57,292 nucleotides of DNA from Myxococcales bacterium (GTDB lineage Bacteria; Myxococcota_A; Polyangia; Haliangiales; Haliangiaceae). The notes beneath the pieces are model-generated. The model ran no database searches. It worked only from the letters and a program-made list of their open reading frames with translations, and was not told where the DNA came from. Positions 44,638 to 55,500 of this stretch are shown here, one piece after another. Location: the NCBI GenBank assembly GCA_011526095.1, contig WYBA01000156.1, positions 1 through 57,292 on the forward strand, written 5' to 3'. The translations under genes and the position numbers were made by a program. Numbering within the stretch: the stretch's first letter is position 1; each line of letters begins with the position of its first letter.

Positions 44638-47463
44638 ATGCGAATAGGTGACTGGTGCTACAGCCTGGATCACGGCGAGCCTGGGCGGGTCGTCGCGCTC
44701 GACGTCGTTTGGGGTGAGGAGACCGCCCACGTTTGGCTCGCCCGGCGCGACGCCGTCGTGCGCTTGCACCAGAGCCGCTTGCAGCCGCTCGCAAGCGCCG
44801 TCGCGCCATCACTCGACCAACTCTGCTACGTCGCCTCGGCAGCCCGGATCCTCGACGCGTTGGAGCGCGATGCGCTAGTCGCTCCGCTCGAGGGCTCGGT
44901 CATCCCGCTGCCGCACCAGCTCTTCGCGCTCCAGCGAGCGATGTCCACGGACCGAGTTCGGTACCTGTTAGCCGACGAGGTCGGCCTTGGCAAGACGATC
45001 GAGGCTGGTCTCATTCTGCGGGAGCTCAAGGTTCGCGGCCTCGCCAAGCGCATTCTCGTCGTCGCGCCCGCGGGGCTCACGAGCCAGTGGGTCAGCGAAA
45101 TGAAGACCCATTTCAGCGAGGACTTTCGGCTGGTGCAGCCAGGCAACTTCCTCGCGTGGCGACAGCTCGCTGGCGTCGACGAGAATGAGAATCTTTGGCG
45201 TCTTCACGATCAGGTCGTGTGCCCGCTCGACTCGATCAAGCCGATGGACACGCGCCGGGGCTGGTCGCGGGAGCAGGTGGTTCGGTACAACCGCGAGCGC
45301 TTCGAAGATCTGGTCTCTGCCGGGTGGGACCTCGTGATCATCGACGAGGCCCACCGACTTGGAGGTAGCTCCGAACAGGTCGCCCGTTTTCGGCTCGGCG
45401 AGGCCCTGGCGCAGGCGTCTCCCTATCTCCTGCTTCTCTCGGCCACGCCACACCAGGGCAAGACCGACGCGTTCCGACGTCTCGTTGCGTTCCTGGACGC
45501 GGACGCGTTGCCGGATGACGAGTCGGTAACGCGCGACAACGTCGCGCCCTACGTCATCCGGACGGAGAAGCGCCGCGCCATCGACGCCGATGGCAAGCCG
45601 CTCTTCAAGCCACGCTACACCCAGATCGTCTCTGTGGAATGGGACGTCTCGCGCCAGGAGCAGCGAGCGCTCTACGAGGCGGTGACGGAGTACGTCCGTG
45701 AGGGGTACAACCAGGCGCTTCGCGACAAGCGTGCGGCCATTGGGTTCCTGATGATCCTGATGCAGCGGCTGGTGACGTCGAGCACGGCTGCGATCAGGAC
45801 GGCCCTCGAACGGCGACTCGAGGTGCTGGAGTTGCCTTCGGGGCAGCTCTCGCTTTTCGGTGAGGATGTGGGCGAGGAGTGGGTCGAGCTCGACGGGCAG
45901 GACCAGATGGAGTCGCTCCTCCAGAGCAGGCTCAAAGGGCTCAAGAACGAACGCGCGGAGGTCGAGCTCCTGCTGTCCGCCGCGCGGCGCTGTGAGGCCC
46001 GCGCGCCGGACGTGAAGGTCGAGGCGCTGCTCGCGTGGATTCAGAAGCTGCAGCGCGAGGAGAACGACCCTGCGCTCAAGGTCCTGGTCTTCACCGAGTT
46101 CGTTCCTACCCAGACGATGCTCGCCGAGTTCTTGCGGCAGCGCGGGTACACGGTGGCCTGCCTCAACGGCTCGATGGACCTCGAAGCACGCAAGTCGGTG
46201 CAGCGAGCGTTCGCCAGGGACGCGCAGGTACTCATCTCCACGGACGCCGGCGGCGAGGGCCTCAACCTCCAGTTCTGCCATGTCATCGTGAACTTCGACC
46301 TGCCATGGAACCCGATGAAGCTCGAACAGCGCATCGGCCGGGTCGACCGCATCGGCCAGAAGCACGTTGTGCGCGCGCTCAACTTCGCGCTCGAGGATAC
46401 CGTCGAGCTTCGAGTGCGAGAGGTGCTCGAGGAGAAGCTACAGCGCATCCTTGAAGAGTTCGGAGTCGACAAGCTCTCCGACGTGCTCGACTCCGAAGAG
46501 GGGGGCGTTGACTTCGAGCAGCTCTACGTCGGTGCCGTCCTCTCGCCTGGAGAGGCCGAAGCGCGGGCAGAGGCGCTGGCCGAGTCCATCCGTGTTCGCG
46601 CGCGCTCCGCTCGCGAGGGCGCGGCGGTGCTGGCTGCGACTGAGGCGCTCGACCCTTCGGCCGCCAAGAAGGTCGCTCGGCACCAGATGCCGTTCTGGAC
46701 CGAGCGCATGACCATTGCGTGGCTGCGCACGCAGGCCGCAAGCGGAGCCGCCGTGCAGATCAAGGGGCCCGGTGTTTACGACCTTGCATGGCCTGGCGGC
46801 GGGATGACGTTCGCGGCTTCGTTCAGTCGTGCGGCCGCCGACGATCCCGGAAAGACGCTCCTCACGATCGAAGACCCACGCGTCCGTGGCCTGACCACGC
46901 GGATCCCGCCCTACGCGCCGGGCATGCGAATCTCCCAGGTCGTCATCCCTGGCGTGTCGGACAAGGTCGGGGGCTTCTGGTCCCTGTGGCGCGTGGGCGT
47001 CTCGACCTTCGAAGGCCGAGAACAGCGCGTTCTGCCGATCTTCGTCACGCACGAAGGGCAGACGCTTGGACCCACGGCGCGAGCGGTGTGGGACCGCCTG
47101 GTCGACCCTACCGACGACCTCGAAGTGCTACCACCGGCCGCGACGGCCGACGGATCGGCGGAGCGCGCGTTCGAGCAGTCGCGATCGGCGGCGGAGCAGC
47201 AGGGGAAGGGTGCGTTTCACGAGCTCCTGCAACGTCATCGCGACCGCTTGGCGGTGGAGTCGCGAAAGATGAACGTCGCGTTCGCCGCTCGAAGGCGCGC
47301 GATCGAGCGGCTCGGGCTGCCACAGGTTCGTGACTTTCGCCTCGCACAACTCGCGGAAGAAGAGGTCGCCTGGCGGCGCGACATGGAGGCACGAGAACAC
47401 GGACTTCCCGAGCTGAGCCCGATGCTGCTCGTCGCGGTTGTACGCATAGGGAGTGCGGCATGA
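44638..47463 (+). CDS. brxHII: BREX type III SNF2-like helicase BrxHII
   Basis: 941 residues. SNF2/RapA-type ATPase: motif I DEVGLGKTIEAGL at 113-125, DEAH box at 236-239 (IIDEAHRLGG), LLLLSATPHQGK as motif III, and the C-terminal helicase half with NFDLPWNPMKLEQRIGRVDRIGQ at about 551-573. It should translocate on DNA. ATG 44638 is 5 bp after the preceding gene; a longer frame from 44557 overlaps that gene. It overlaps pglZ by 4 bp. Confidence 0.9.
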   Translation: MRIGDWCYSLDHGEPGRVVALDVVWGEETAHVWLARRDAVVRLHQSRLQPLASAVAPSLDQLCYVASAARILDALERDALVAPLEGSVIPLPHQLFALQRAMSTDRVRYLLADEVGLGKTIEAGLILRELKVRGLAKRILVVAPAGLTSQWVSEMKTHFSEDFRLVQPGNFLAWRQLAGVDENENLWRLHDQVVCPLDSIKPMDTRRGWSREQVVRYNRERFEDLVSAGWDLVIIDEAHRLGGSSEQVARFRLGEALAQASPYLLLLSATPHQGKTDAFRRLVAFLDADALPDDESVTRDNVAPYVIRTEKRRAIDADGKPLFKPRYTQIVSVEWDVSRQEQRALYEAVTEYVREGYNQALRDKRAAIGFLMILMQRLVTSSTAAIRTALERRLEVLELPSGQLSLFGEDVGEEWVELDGQDQMESLLQSRLKGLKNERAEVELLLSAARRCEARAPDVKVEALLAWIQKLQREENDPALKVLVFTEFVPTQTMLAEFLRQRGYTVACLNGSMDLEARKSVQRAFARDAQVLISTDAGGEGLNLQFCHVIVNFDLPWNPMKLEQRIGRVDRIGQKHVVRALNFALEDTVELRVREVLEEKLQRILEEFGVDKLSDVLDSEEGGVDFEQLYVGAVLSPGEAEARAEALAESIRVRARSAREGAAVLAATEALDPSAAKKVARHQMPFWTERMTIAWLRTQAASGAAVQIKGPGVYDLAWPGGGMTFAASFSRAAADDPGKTLLTIEDPRVRGLTTRIPPYAPGMRISQVVIPGVSDKVGGFWSLWRVGVSTFEGREQRVLPIFVTHEGQTLGPTARAVWDRLVDPTDDLEVLPPAATADGSAERAFEQSRSAAEQQGKGAFHELLQRHRDRLAVESRKMNVAFAARRRAIERLGLPQVRDFRLAQLAEEEVAWRRDMEAREHGLPELSPMLLVAVVRIGSAA

Positions 47464-49490
47464 CGCACCGACGTGACGGCTGGCGCGGTCCGATCCTGCA
47501 GCACTTCAGCGAGGCGAGCGCGAAGGCCGGACGGCTCACCGTGGTGAGCGACCCCGATGAGCTGCTCACGGAGCCCGGGGTCGTCGAGCGGCTAGCCGAG
47601 CGCGGGTTCGAGCTCATCACTTTCGGAGACCCGGTCGCCTTCCGTTACGCCTACGAGAGCCGATTCCGCCAACACTGGGACCGAGGCGAGGCGACGCACC
47701 TGGTCGTGGTGATCCGCACCGGCCACCGGGACCTCAAGCACATCCCGCACGACCTGCTCGAGGAGGCGCGGGAGAGCGGACGCGTATTGTCGTTCAGCCT
47801 CGTCCACCTCTTCCCAGCGCTGGCGCCCAATGTCGTGGCAGAGCTGGATCCGCAGCACTTCGATGCGATCGCCCAGGCGCTCGAGCACGCCAACCCCTGC
47901 AACCTTGGGACCAACGCCACCCGAGACTTCGTGCTTCGGCATGTCTTCGAGATCGCTCCCGAGCTGATCAAACAGCCGGCTGACCTGCTCCGCGTTCTGC
48001 TTCGCCGCCACTACAGTTCGCAGGTCTTTCCAGAAAGCCTGGACGCCCGCTTCATCGAGCTGCTCACGCAGAGCCCGAAGTGGCGGTCTTGGCCGCTCGA
48101 CCGCATCGTGCCCGATCGCGAGGCGTTCCTGGCGTTCCTCGGCGAGCGCTGGCCGCACTTCCTCGTTGCCAATGGCCTGGAGGTGGTGCCAGGGCGTGAG
48201 CCGACGGGGCCAGGAATCGCGGGCCCGCTGGATCTCCCGTTCGACCACGACGACGTCCGTGTCTACATGGACAACCTCTTCGTCGAAGGGCTGCTCGAGC
48301 CAACGGCGGCAGTGCGTCCGCCCGATGACGACCGCTGGTTCGCCGTCGGGATCGCAGGCTCACGCGCGTCGAGCTCCGAGGCGAGGTTCTTCCACCTGCT
48401 CGACGAGCTCGGCGCCACGGTCCCGAGCCCGGACGAGGCCACGTACCAGGCGTGGCAGGACTACAGTCTGCGCTGGGGCACGTGGGTACGCTTGCGATGG
48501 CAGACCCTTCCGGACCGCAACTCCCAGAGCGAGGCCGACGCCGTTTCATTCGTGGATCGCGTTCAGGCGGCTTTCTCGACCTGGCTTCTACGGGGCTTCG
48601 GACCGATGTCCACGCTCCCCTACTTGCCGCGTCCGGTGCTCGGACATCATGTACCGCACTACCTCGCGCACCACCTCGGCCAGGCGGGCACTGAGCGCAT
48701 GGCGCTGCTCGTGATCGACGGGATGGCGATCGACCAGTGGCGTATCCTTCGAGACTCACTCGACGGCCACCATATCGACGAGCACGCGATCTTCAGCTGG
48801 ATCCCGACGCTCACGCAGATCGGTCGTCAGGCCATCTTCTCCGGGCGTATCCCCCTCGAGTTCGCGACCAGCATCGAGGGCACGCACCGCGAACCGCTGC
48901 ACTGGTCGAACTTCTGGCAGGACCGCGGGCTGACCGATCGCGCCATTCGATACCTGAGGCCGCAGGGGAAGAAGGAATCGTTTGAGCCGCTTGCGGCAAG
49001 CATCATTGGCGCCGCCGACGATGGGGCCGTGCGCGTAATCGGTGCGGTCATCGGGCTCATCGACCAGAGCATGCACCAGGTCGGTCTCGGTACTCCTGGT
49101 TTGCATGGCCTGGTCGAGGTCTGGTCCCGAACCAAGCAGCTCGCACAGCTGGTGGACGCGTTGCTTCAGCGGGGCTTCACGGTGTTCATCACGGCGGACC
49201 ACGGCAACGTCTTCGGGCGCGGGGTCGGCAAGCCCGACGTCGGAGCTACCGCGGAGCAGCGCGGGGAACGAGCCCACATCTTCCGCAACAAGAACTTCCG
49301 CGACAACACCGCGCCCCTGTATCCCAACGCCATCGAGTGGCCGCTGATCGGCCTGCCCCAAGACTACTTCCCGCTGCTCGCACCGTACGGGGCCTGCTTC
49401 ATGCCGGAGGGCAAGGAAGCCGTGAGCCACGGCGGCATTGCGCTCGAAGAAGTCATGGTCCCGTTCGTCCGCATCACGGAGACCCGATGA
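47460..49490 (+). CDS. pglZ: BREX alkaline-phosphatase-superfamily protein PglZ
   Basis: 676 residues. The C-terminal half is the PglZ domain: LLVIDGMAIDQW with Asp420, ADHGN with Asp580-His581, and SHGGIALEEVMVPF with His657, the metal-site order of the alkaline-phosphatase superfamily. The N-terminal ~390 residues are not recognisable by eye. PglZ is the defining protein of BREX and may be a nuclease or phosphodiesterase. It is coupled by 4-bp overlaps (ATGA) to both neighbours. Confidence 0.94.
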   Translation: MTHRRDGWRGPILQHFSEASAKAGRLTVVSDPDELLTEPGVVERLAERGFELITFGDPVAFRYAYESRFRQHWDRGEATHLVVVIRTGHRDLKHIPHDLLEEARESGRVLSFSLVHLFPALAPNVVAELDPQHFDAIAQALEHANPCNLGTNATRDFVLRHVFEIAPELIKQPADLLRVLLRRHYSSQVFPESLDARFIELLTQSPKWRSWPLDRIVPDREAFLAFLGERWPHFLVANGLEVVPGREPTGPGIAGPLDLPFDHDDVRVYMDNLFVEGLLEPTAAVRPPDDDRWFAVGIAGSRASSSEARFFHLLDELGATVPSPDEATYQAWQDYSLRWGTWVRLRWQTLPDRNSQSEADAVSFVDRVQAAFSTWLLRGFGPMSTLPYLPRPVLGHHVPHYLAHHLGQAGTERMALLVIDGMAIDQWRILRDSLDGHHIDEHAIFSWIPTLTQIGRQAIFSGRIPLEFATSIEGTHREPLHWSNFWQDRGLTDRAIRYLRPQGKKESFEPLAASIIGAADDGAVRVIGAVIGLIDQSMHQVGLGTPGLHGLVEVWSRTKQLAQLVDALLQRGFTVFITADHGNVFGRGVGKPDVGATAEQRGERAHIFRNKNFRDNTAPLYPNAIEWPLIGLPQDYFPLLAPYGACFMPEGKEAVSHGGIALEEVMVPFVRITETR

Positions 49491-50230
49491 GTCGGCGGGC
49501 GAAGATCGGCTTCGATCGGCGCATCGATCTCGAGTGGCTTGATGCCGCCGCTGATCAGGCCGCCGCAGGAGCACGGAACGACAAGATGCGCGCCTATCTT
49601 TGGAAGCGGCTCGATGGTGTGGTTAGCGGAGACAAGGTCAACAGCGCCCGAGGGAAGACAGTGACCGTCTTGAGCCACATCTGGGGCGACATTCCCGGGC
49701 CCGCATCGTCGCTTCGCGTGCGGGCAGCGGCTCAGCTCGTCGGCAGCACGGTGGACGAACGGCTCGCCCTGCATTGGGCGATGATGGTGGGCACCTATCC
49801 TGTGTTCACGGACGCCGCCGCCGCGATTGGGCGCCTCCTCGCGCTCCAGGGCAGCTTCACCCTCGCGCACCTCACGCGTCGTCTTGTCGGCGCTTGGGGT
49901 GAGCGCTCGACCCTCGAACGGGCCGGGCAGCGGATCATCCGCTCCATGGTTCAGTGGGGCGTGCTCCGGGACACCGCGACGCGTGGGATGTACGAGGCCG
50001 TGCCGCGACGACGGAAGGTCGGGCCAGCCGTCGGCACGGTGCTCATCGAGGCACTCCTCATCGATGCCGAGGAAGCGGCGGTCCCTCTCACCCAGCTCAC
50101 CGGGCATCCCGCCGTCTTTCCCTTCGATGTCAACGTGAACGCCAGCCACGTTCGGGGCGCTTCGCAGTTCCGTGTGCATCGGCAGGGGCTCGACTCCGAC
50201 TTCGTGGAACTGCAAGGCGGCAGAGCCTGA
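49487..50230 (+). CDS. brxA: BREX protein BrxA
   Basis: 247 residues, all-helical, of the DUF1819/BrxA kind. ATG 49487 overlaps the pglZ stop. Characteristic parts are LALHWAMMVGTYPVFTDAAAAIGRLL and the helices after it. BrxA is a NusB-like, DNA-binding small protein present in BREX types I and III; here it is last in the operon, the type III order. A frame starting earlier runs inside pglZ and is ignored. Confidence 0.85.
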   Translation: MSRRAKIGFDRRIDLEWLDAAADQAAAGARNDKMRAYLWKRLDGVVSGDKVNSARGKTVTVLSHIWGDIPGPASSLRVRAAAQLVGSTVDERLALHWAMMVGTYPVFTDAAAAIGRLLALQGSFTLAHLTRRLVGAWGERSTLERAGQRIIRSMVQWGVLRDTATRGMYEAVPRRRKVGPAVGTVLIEALLIDAEEAAVPLTQLTGHPAVFPFDVNVNASHVRGASQFRVHRQGLDSDFVELQGGRA

Positions 50231-50269
50231 TCCACCGTGACACGCGACTGGCGCGATCGCGGCGTCGTC

Positions 50270-51385
50270 TCATGCGCCATCGCTGGCGAACTTGATCCTC
50301 ATGCTGGGCTCCCCGTAACTCCGCGCCCTGCGCCCCGGCTGGGGGTTGATGACCTCGAGCCGCCCCTCCTTCTCGAGCTCTGCGAGCACCTGCTTCTTGT
50401 AGTGCGTGCTCCGGAAGGGCGTTTCCGCGAGGACGAAGTCCTCGACCTCGGCAACCGTCGCCTCCGAGCCAGCGAACCGCTGGACGATCGCGCGGCGAAG
50501 CCCGGCGAAATCCGGCGCCGGCGTGAACAACAGCGTCTGCGCCGGATTCGTTGCGTCCGAGAACCGGAACGTGCCCGACTCGTCGACCTTCCACATCGCC
50601 TCCTTCATCTTCTCCATGCCCTTCTTGCTGTTCGTCGCGAAGAAGAGGAAGTAGTCGGTGGCGTCCTTCTTGTTGCGCATCTCGAACGAGCGCACGTATC
50701 GCGCGCCCGCCGCGTTCCGAAGCTGCGACACGTACAGACCGTGGAGAAACTCGCGACGCGCGCGAGCGTCGACGAACTCCGTAACGCCTCGCCATTCATC
50801 GGTGCCGAACAAGGCATCGAAGTTCTTGGTCTGATCGGGGTGCTCGATGAACCGATTGATCTCCTCGTACATGAAGTTGAACAGCACCTCGCAGCCCTGG
50901 TACGCGAGGATCTCCTTGACGAGCGCGAACGGGACGCCGGTCCACCCGAACGGATCGATGAACGCGAAGGTCGGAGGCAACGGCTTGTTCTTCTCGCGAT
51001 GCGGGTCGAGCAGGTACTTCCGGAAACCCTCCTCGAAGCTCATCCCTTCGGCGATCCTTGTCCTGAAACTCGGCGGTCGCTCGAAAGCGTCGACGCACTC
51101 CTGAAGACGGGCGGCGCGCTTCTTGTCCTGCTCGATGAACAGGAACCGAACCTCGGTCGAGATCCTTGCCTGATGGCTCAGCGCCGCCTTGAGCGCGATG
51201 ATCGGCGACCCCTCCTCGCCGTTGTCGTAGACACCGGGCCCCGCGAATCCGTCCACATACGCGATCGTCGGGAACCCGCCGAGGCCGAGAATCGCGCTCC
51301 ATGCTTCCAGGTACCGGCGAAGGATTTCGTGCTTCGCACGAGTGTGCGGCTCCATCGGCCACACCGTCTTCGTCGGCGCCGGCAC
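50270..51385 (-). CDS. tcmP: Three-Cys-motif partner protein TcmP
   Basis: 371 residues from GTG 51385. The N-terminus TVWPMEPHTRAKHEILRRYLEAW and the following GGFPTIAYVDGFAGPGVYDNGEEGS identify the TcmP family; the latter resembles a SAM-dependent methyltransferase motif and FAFIDPFGW follows. These proteins occur beside a partner with a three-Cys motif, as here. The start is 2 bp after the partner's stop, so the two are cotranscribed. Function is not established; phage and defence contexts are common. It converges on brxA 39 bp away. Confidence 0.88.
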   Translation of the reverse strand: MPAPTKTVWPMEPHTRAKHEILRRYLEAWSAILGLGGFPTIAYVDGFAGPGVYDNGEEGSPIIALKAALSHQARISTEVRFLFIEQDKKRAARLQECVDAFERPPSFRTRIAEGMSFEEGFRKYLLDPHREKNKPLPPTFAFIDPFGWTGVPFALVKEILAYQGCEVLFNFMYEEINRFIEHPDQTKNFDALFGTDEWRGVTEFVDARARREFLHGLYVSQLRNAAGARYVRSFEMRNKKDATDYFLFFATNSKKGMEKMKEAMWKVDESGTFRFSDATNPAQTLLFTPAPDFAGLRRAIVQRFAGSEATVAEVEDFVLAETPFRSTHYKKQVLAELEKEGRLEVINPQPGRRARSYGEPSMRIKFASDGA

Positions 51386-51387
51386 GA

Positions 51388-52134
51388 TCAGCCCACCACC
51401 GCCAGTCGGGTGGGCGCGGCGTCTAGCAGCGCGGGCATGTCGTCCCAGGTACGCCCGTCGAGAACGCGTCCGTTGAGGTGCTTCCTCACGCCGCCCCACT
51501 GCTTGAAGAAGAACCGCACCCTGCTCGCCAGGCACTGATCGCGGATCGAACGAACCCAGGCGGGATCCATCGCGCGGGCGCCTGGTCCGCTCTCGCCACC
51601 CACGATCACCCAATGGATGCCGCGGAGATCGAGCCTCGCGATCGGCCCGAGCAACGGCTCAATGCTCAAGAACCGCACGGACGCCTCGATGCGGCGAAGA
51701 TCATCGACGCGCGATGTGTACTTCTGATTCTCTACGCTGACGCCCATCCACACGTTGTCCGCGATGTCGATGGTCGATGCGAGCTTGGCCATACGAGCCG
51801 ATCGCTTCGTGAGCACTTGGAACTGATGGTGCGAGGCGCGACGCATCACTCCGAACACCCGCCGCACGTAGGCATCGGGCACCTGCTCGTGGAACAGGTC
51901 CGACATGCTGTTGACGAAGATGCGGCGGCTGGCTCGCCAGCGAAGTGGCAGCTCGAGGGCCTCTGGCACGAGCCGCAGGTCGAAGCCCTGCTCGAACGGA
52001 TGACCGGGGACACCGCGGAACCGCTCGGCGAACGTCTCCGCGTAGCAGTGCTTGCACCCCGGCGAGACCTTCGTGCAGCCACGCACGGGGTTCCACGTCG
52101 CGTCTGTCCACTCGATGGAGCTACTGTCTGACAT
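51388..52134 (-). CDS. Three-Cys-motif Gp37/Gp68-family (DUF5131) protein
   Basis: 248 residues. The N-terminus IEWTDATWNPVRGC-TKVSPGC-KHCYAE carries the three-Cys motif of this family and resembles a radical SAM-like Cys cluster. Later segments NSMSDLFHEQVPD, FQVLTKR, VGGESGPGARAMD and FFFKQWGG are typical. It is homologous to mycobacteriophage Gp37/Gp68-type proteins and encoded with TcmP. The reaction is unknown to me. It starts at the only good ATG and is divergent from the large ATPase gene. Confidence 0.9.
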   Translation of the reverse strand: MSDSSSIEWTDATWNPVRGCTKVSPGCKHCYAETFAERFRGVPGHPFEQGFDLRLVPEALELPLRWRASRRIFVNSMSDLFHEQVPDAYVRRVFGVMRRASHHQFQVLTKRSARMAKLASTIDIADNVWMGVSVENQKYTSRVDDLRRIEASVRFLSIEPLLGPIARLDLRGIHWVIVGGESGPGARAMDPAWVRSIRDQCLASRVRFFFKQWGGVRKHLNGRVLDGRTWDDMPALLDAAPTRLAVVG

Positions 52135-52512
52135 GGCTCACTGAACGCACGAACAGTATCGATTTAGCGTGCCTGATGCAAGGGTTACGCGATCTGCGGC
52201 GGGATCGCGACGGGGTCACCGCACGTTTACGGTGCGACCGCCCTGCTCGGCGCAGCGGCGCGCCGCGTCCGCCGGCACGCCGGTGCTGTGCGCGTTGACG
52301 ATCGGCACCTTCGTCGCCCTCGATCTCAACGTTCCCGGGATCGGCGACCCGACCAAGTCGGCCCATCCACGGCGATTGTCGCCGCGTGCGGCGACAATCG
52401 GCAGCGCGTCAGGAGACGGGATAGTTCATCGAGCGGCGTCATCCAGGTGCCTCTCGGATATCATCTCCGGCATGCATCGCGCCGGGGCAACGCGGGGCCT
52501 TCGCACGTGGTG
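52135..52512. other. Divergent intergenic region, no gene seen
   Basis: 378 bp between the Gp37-like gene (leftward) and the large ATPase gene (rightward). It contains the perfect inverted repeat at 52373-52400 and no convincing coding frame; promoters for both genes are expected here. Confidence 0.55.
52373..52400. promoter_or_regulatory. Perfect 13-bp inverted repeat before the GHKL-ATPase gene
   Basis: CGATTGTCGCCGC (52373-52385) and GCGGCGACAATCG (52388-52400) are exact inverse complements around GT. It lies 112 bp upstream of the start codon and is not followed by a T-run. A dimeric repressor site is likelier than a terminator. Confidence 0.62.
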
Positions 52513-55500
52513 ATGGCCGATCTTAAGGATGGGCTGCGAGCCGGCGACCGCGACACGCCCGAGAACCCCGAGCGGTTCATCGAGGAACTGCGCCACGCCC
52601 GCGACCGGGACGCAACGCAGGACACCCGCGCGGCCGTTGAGACGCTCGTCGCCAACAGCGCCCCATGGGCATGGCTCTGGGTGTTCGAGTTGGTGCAGAA
52701 CGCGCTCGACGCTGGCGCGAGCCGAATCCGCGTATCCCGCACCGAAGGCGGAGCGCGATTCGAGCACGACGGAGCAGAACGACTGTCGACGAAACACGTC
52801 GAAGGGCTCTGTGGCTTGGGACGCTCTACCAAGGGGCTTACGACGGTCGGGTTCATGGGCGTCGGTTTCAAGAGCGTATTCCATCGATTCCGACGTGTGG
52901 CCGTGAGCGCAGATTCTTGGCGCTTCCGGTTCCACATCGGCGTCCAAGAAGGCTACGAAGGCGCCCAGATCCCGCAATGGTTCGACGCCGTGCGTCCGTA
53001 CTGGGACGCCGCTACAGAATCGCCTGGCGAGGGGTTCACGACGCGGTTCGATCTCGAGGACCCGTGGAGTGAGGGCGAGCTGTGGCTACAGGACCTTGGA
53101 CACCTCGCGAACCGCTCGGACCCGACTCCGCTCGCCGTGCTTGGGTTGCGTCGGTTCGCGCGCCCACCTTCCGATCCCGACGGGCAGACCGTCGGCACAG
53201 AGCAACAGGAACTCGCGCTGGAACTCGAGGTCGCGGGCGAGGTTTGGACAGTCTGGCGCGATGTGATGCGGCGCGAGGTTCGAGTCGAAGGCCCCGACCT
53301 CATCGCGAGCGGGCGATGGCTCGTGCTCCGCCAACCCTACGAACCGAATCCGGCCGCGTTGCGGCGATTCGTCGAGGTGCGTCGCAACCTCGATCGCAAC
53401 ATCGCCCATGATCGACGCGTGGTGGAGCGCGAGGTCGTCGCGCTCATTCCGCTAGACGCGGACGGCGTTCCGCTGCGACGCGCTCGAGGCAACGCGTATG
53501 CGACCCTGCCGACCGCGGAGAAGGTGCCTTTCGCGATGGACCTGCAGGCCGACTGGTTCGTCGACCTCGCGCGCCAGGGACTCCGCGAGATCGAAGGCGA
53601 TGCATGGCAGGAGCAGATCCTTGCCCAGTTGCCAGCGCTGGTCCGAGCCTATCTCGCCTGGGCGCGCGAGCTGCCGCGTGAGAAGCTCGCCCCCGCCCTC
53701 GAAGTCCTCTCGGCCGCGACCGCCGAAGACTCGCGAATCGCAGCAGCTCTGGCAGTGGAGCACCGTGTCGCCGCGTTGCGCGCAGCTCTCGACGACCTCG
53801 CGTTTGTTCCTGTCGTTCAGGGCGGCGTCGCGACACGCGCGTTGGCCACGCAGGCCCGGGCCCTTCCCTCTGCGTTTCACAAGCCGTTTGCCACTGACCC
53901 GGGGCTCCGCGCAGACGTGCTGTTCGGGCATCCGATCGTGGACGCGACGGCAGTCGGTGACCGCGCACGCTCGTTCTTTGGTTGGCTAGGTTGGTGCGGA
54001 ACACTTGGCCCCGATGACGTCCACTGGCCTACGGCCTTGGAGGAGTGGTGGACGACTCGACCTGACGCCTCGCGCGACCAGGAGTTGCTCGTCCTCTGGG
54101 CGGCGCTCGAACGGATGTCGGGATGGGAGGCCCTACCCTCTGTGCGCACCGAGTCGGGACGATGGGTGCGTCCGGTTGACCTCCGGCGGTTCAACGAGGC
54201 GCCGCCCGAAGACGATCAGCCCGGCGGCGTCGCAGTCCGTCGCGCGCTCGGGGCTCGGCTGCCACGCGCCGACGAGGTTGTCCCGAGCCCGATGCGCGCG
54301 CGCGTGAACTCCAACGCTCCGGGCTCGACGTGGATCACTCGCAACGAGAAGGTTGAGCCCCTCACGGACGCGATCCGAGCAGCCTACGCGAGCATCGCCG
54401 ACGACTCACCGCTCGACGAGGATGCGTTCTTCGCGCTCCCCGTCTGGGCGCTCTCGCGCGGCTCGAACCGCCATGACCTCGTCCGCTTCGTCCTCGCGGA
54501 GTCCGGCCAGGCGTTACCGCCGCGCGCGGTCCTCTTGGCGTGCGAGGGCGTCCAAGCGGCCGATGCACGGCGCAAACTGTTTCCCGAACTACCGGCTCTC
54601 GACGCGAGGCACCTCGCGACCGCGACCGATCGACCGGCCCTCATCGCATTCCTCGCCGCGGCTGGACTCCGCGGGAAGCTCGAACTCGGCGACCGCAGGG
54701 AGTACTTCGATGATCCACATACGACCGCAAGGACGATCGGTGTCGTCGGAGAGAGAATCACCGCATCGAACACTCGCGGCTACACAGTCCTCGACTCCGA
54801 CTTCGCGTCTGGGATCGCGATCACGACGGCACCGCCGAATGCGGTGTGCGGCTGGTTAGAGGCGGAGTGGCCCGCGCTGCTCGGACGCGGGCGCAAGCGC
54901 GCACGTTGGAAGAACTACTCCGACTTCGAGGTCACCGGCGCGGCACTCACGTCCTGGGCCGAGCGGCTCGAATCGCTCGCGTGGGTCCGCTGTGATGATG
55001 GCGAGTATCGTCGTCCGCCCGACGTACTGCCGAAGCGGACCGCCGATCATGAAGACGCACCGGTCGCGACGATCTCCGACGAACTCATCGCGGCGCTCGC
55101 TGCCGAGGGTATCCGATGGGGACGAGACGTGCCGAAAGCACCGGCCCTCCGGCGCATCCGCCGGCTGGGGAGACGCTTCACCGTGGACGAGCTTGTCGGC
55201 GCGCTGGATGACGCCATGCCCTGGATCGCGGCGAATCCCGATGATGGGCCGCTGCTTGCGGCATGCCTTCCCGATGTGGACCTCGAAGGCCGGCCACTTG
55301 CGCGGTGGGTGCGCACGCTCGGCCCATCTGGGACGGCGCGGAGCCGCCTGGACGACTGGATCGCCGTGCTCCCACCGGTGCTCGCCGATCGACTGTCGCA
55401 CGTGCCCGGTTACGTCATGAACGAGACGACCACGCCCGCAATGGCGCTGTCATTCGTCCGGCAGATCTGGGACGAGGTCGAGAACGGTAGCGAGCCAAAG

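Noticed and set aside
36783..50230. DISARM system, suggested by the PLD and SNF2 genes
   Set aside because: No DrmA or DrmB homologue is visible; BrxC, PglZ and BrxA identify BREX type III.
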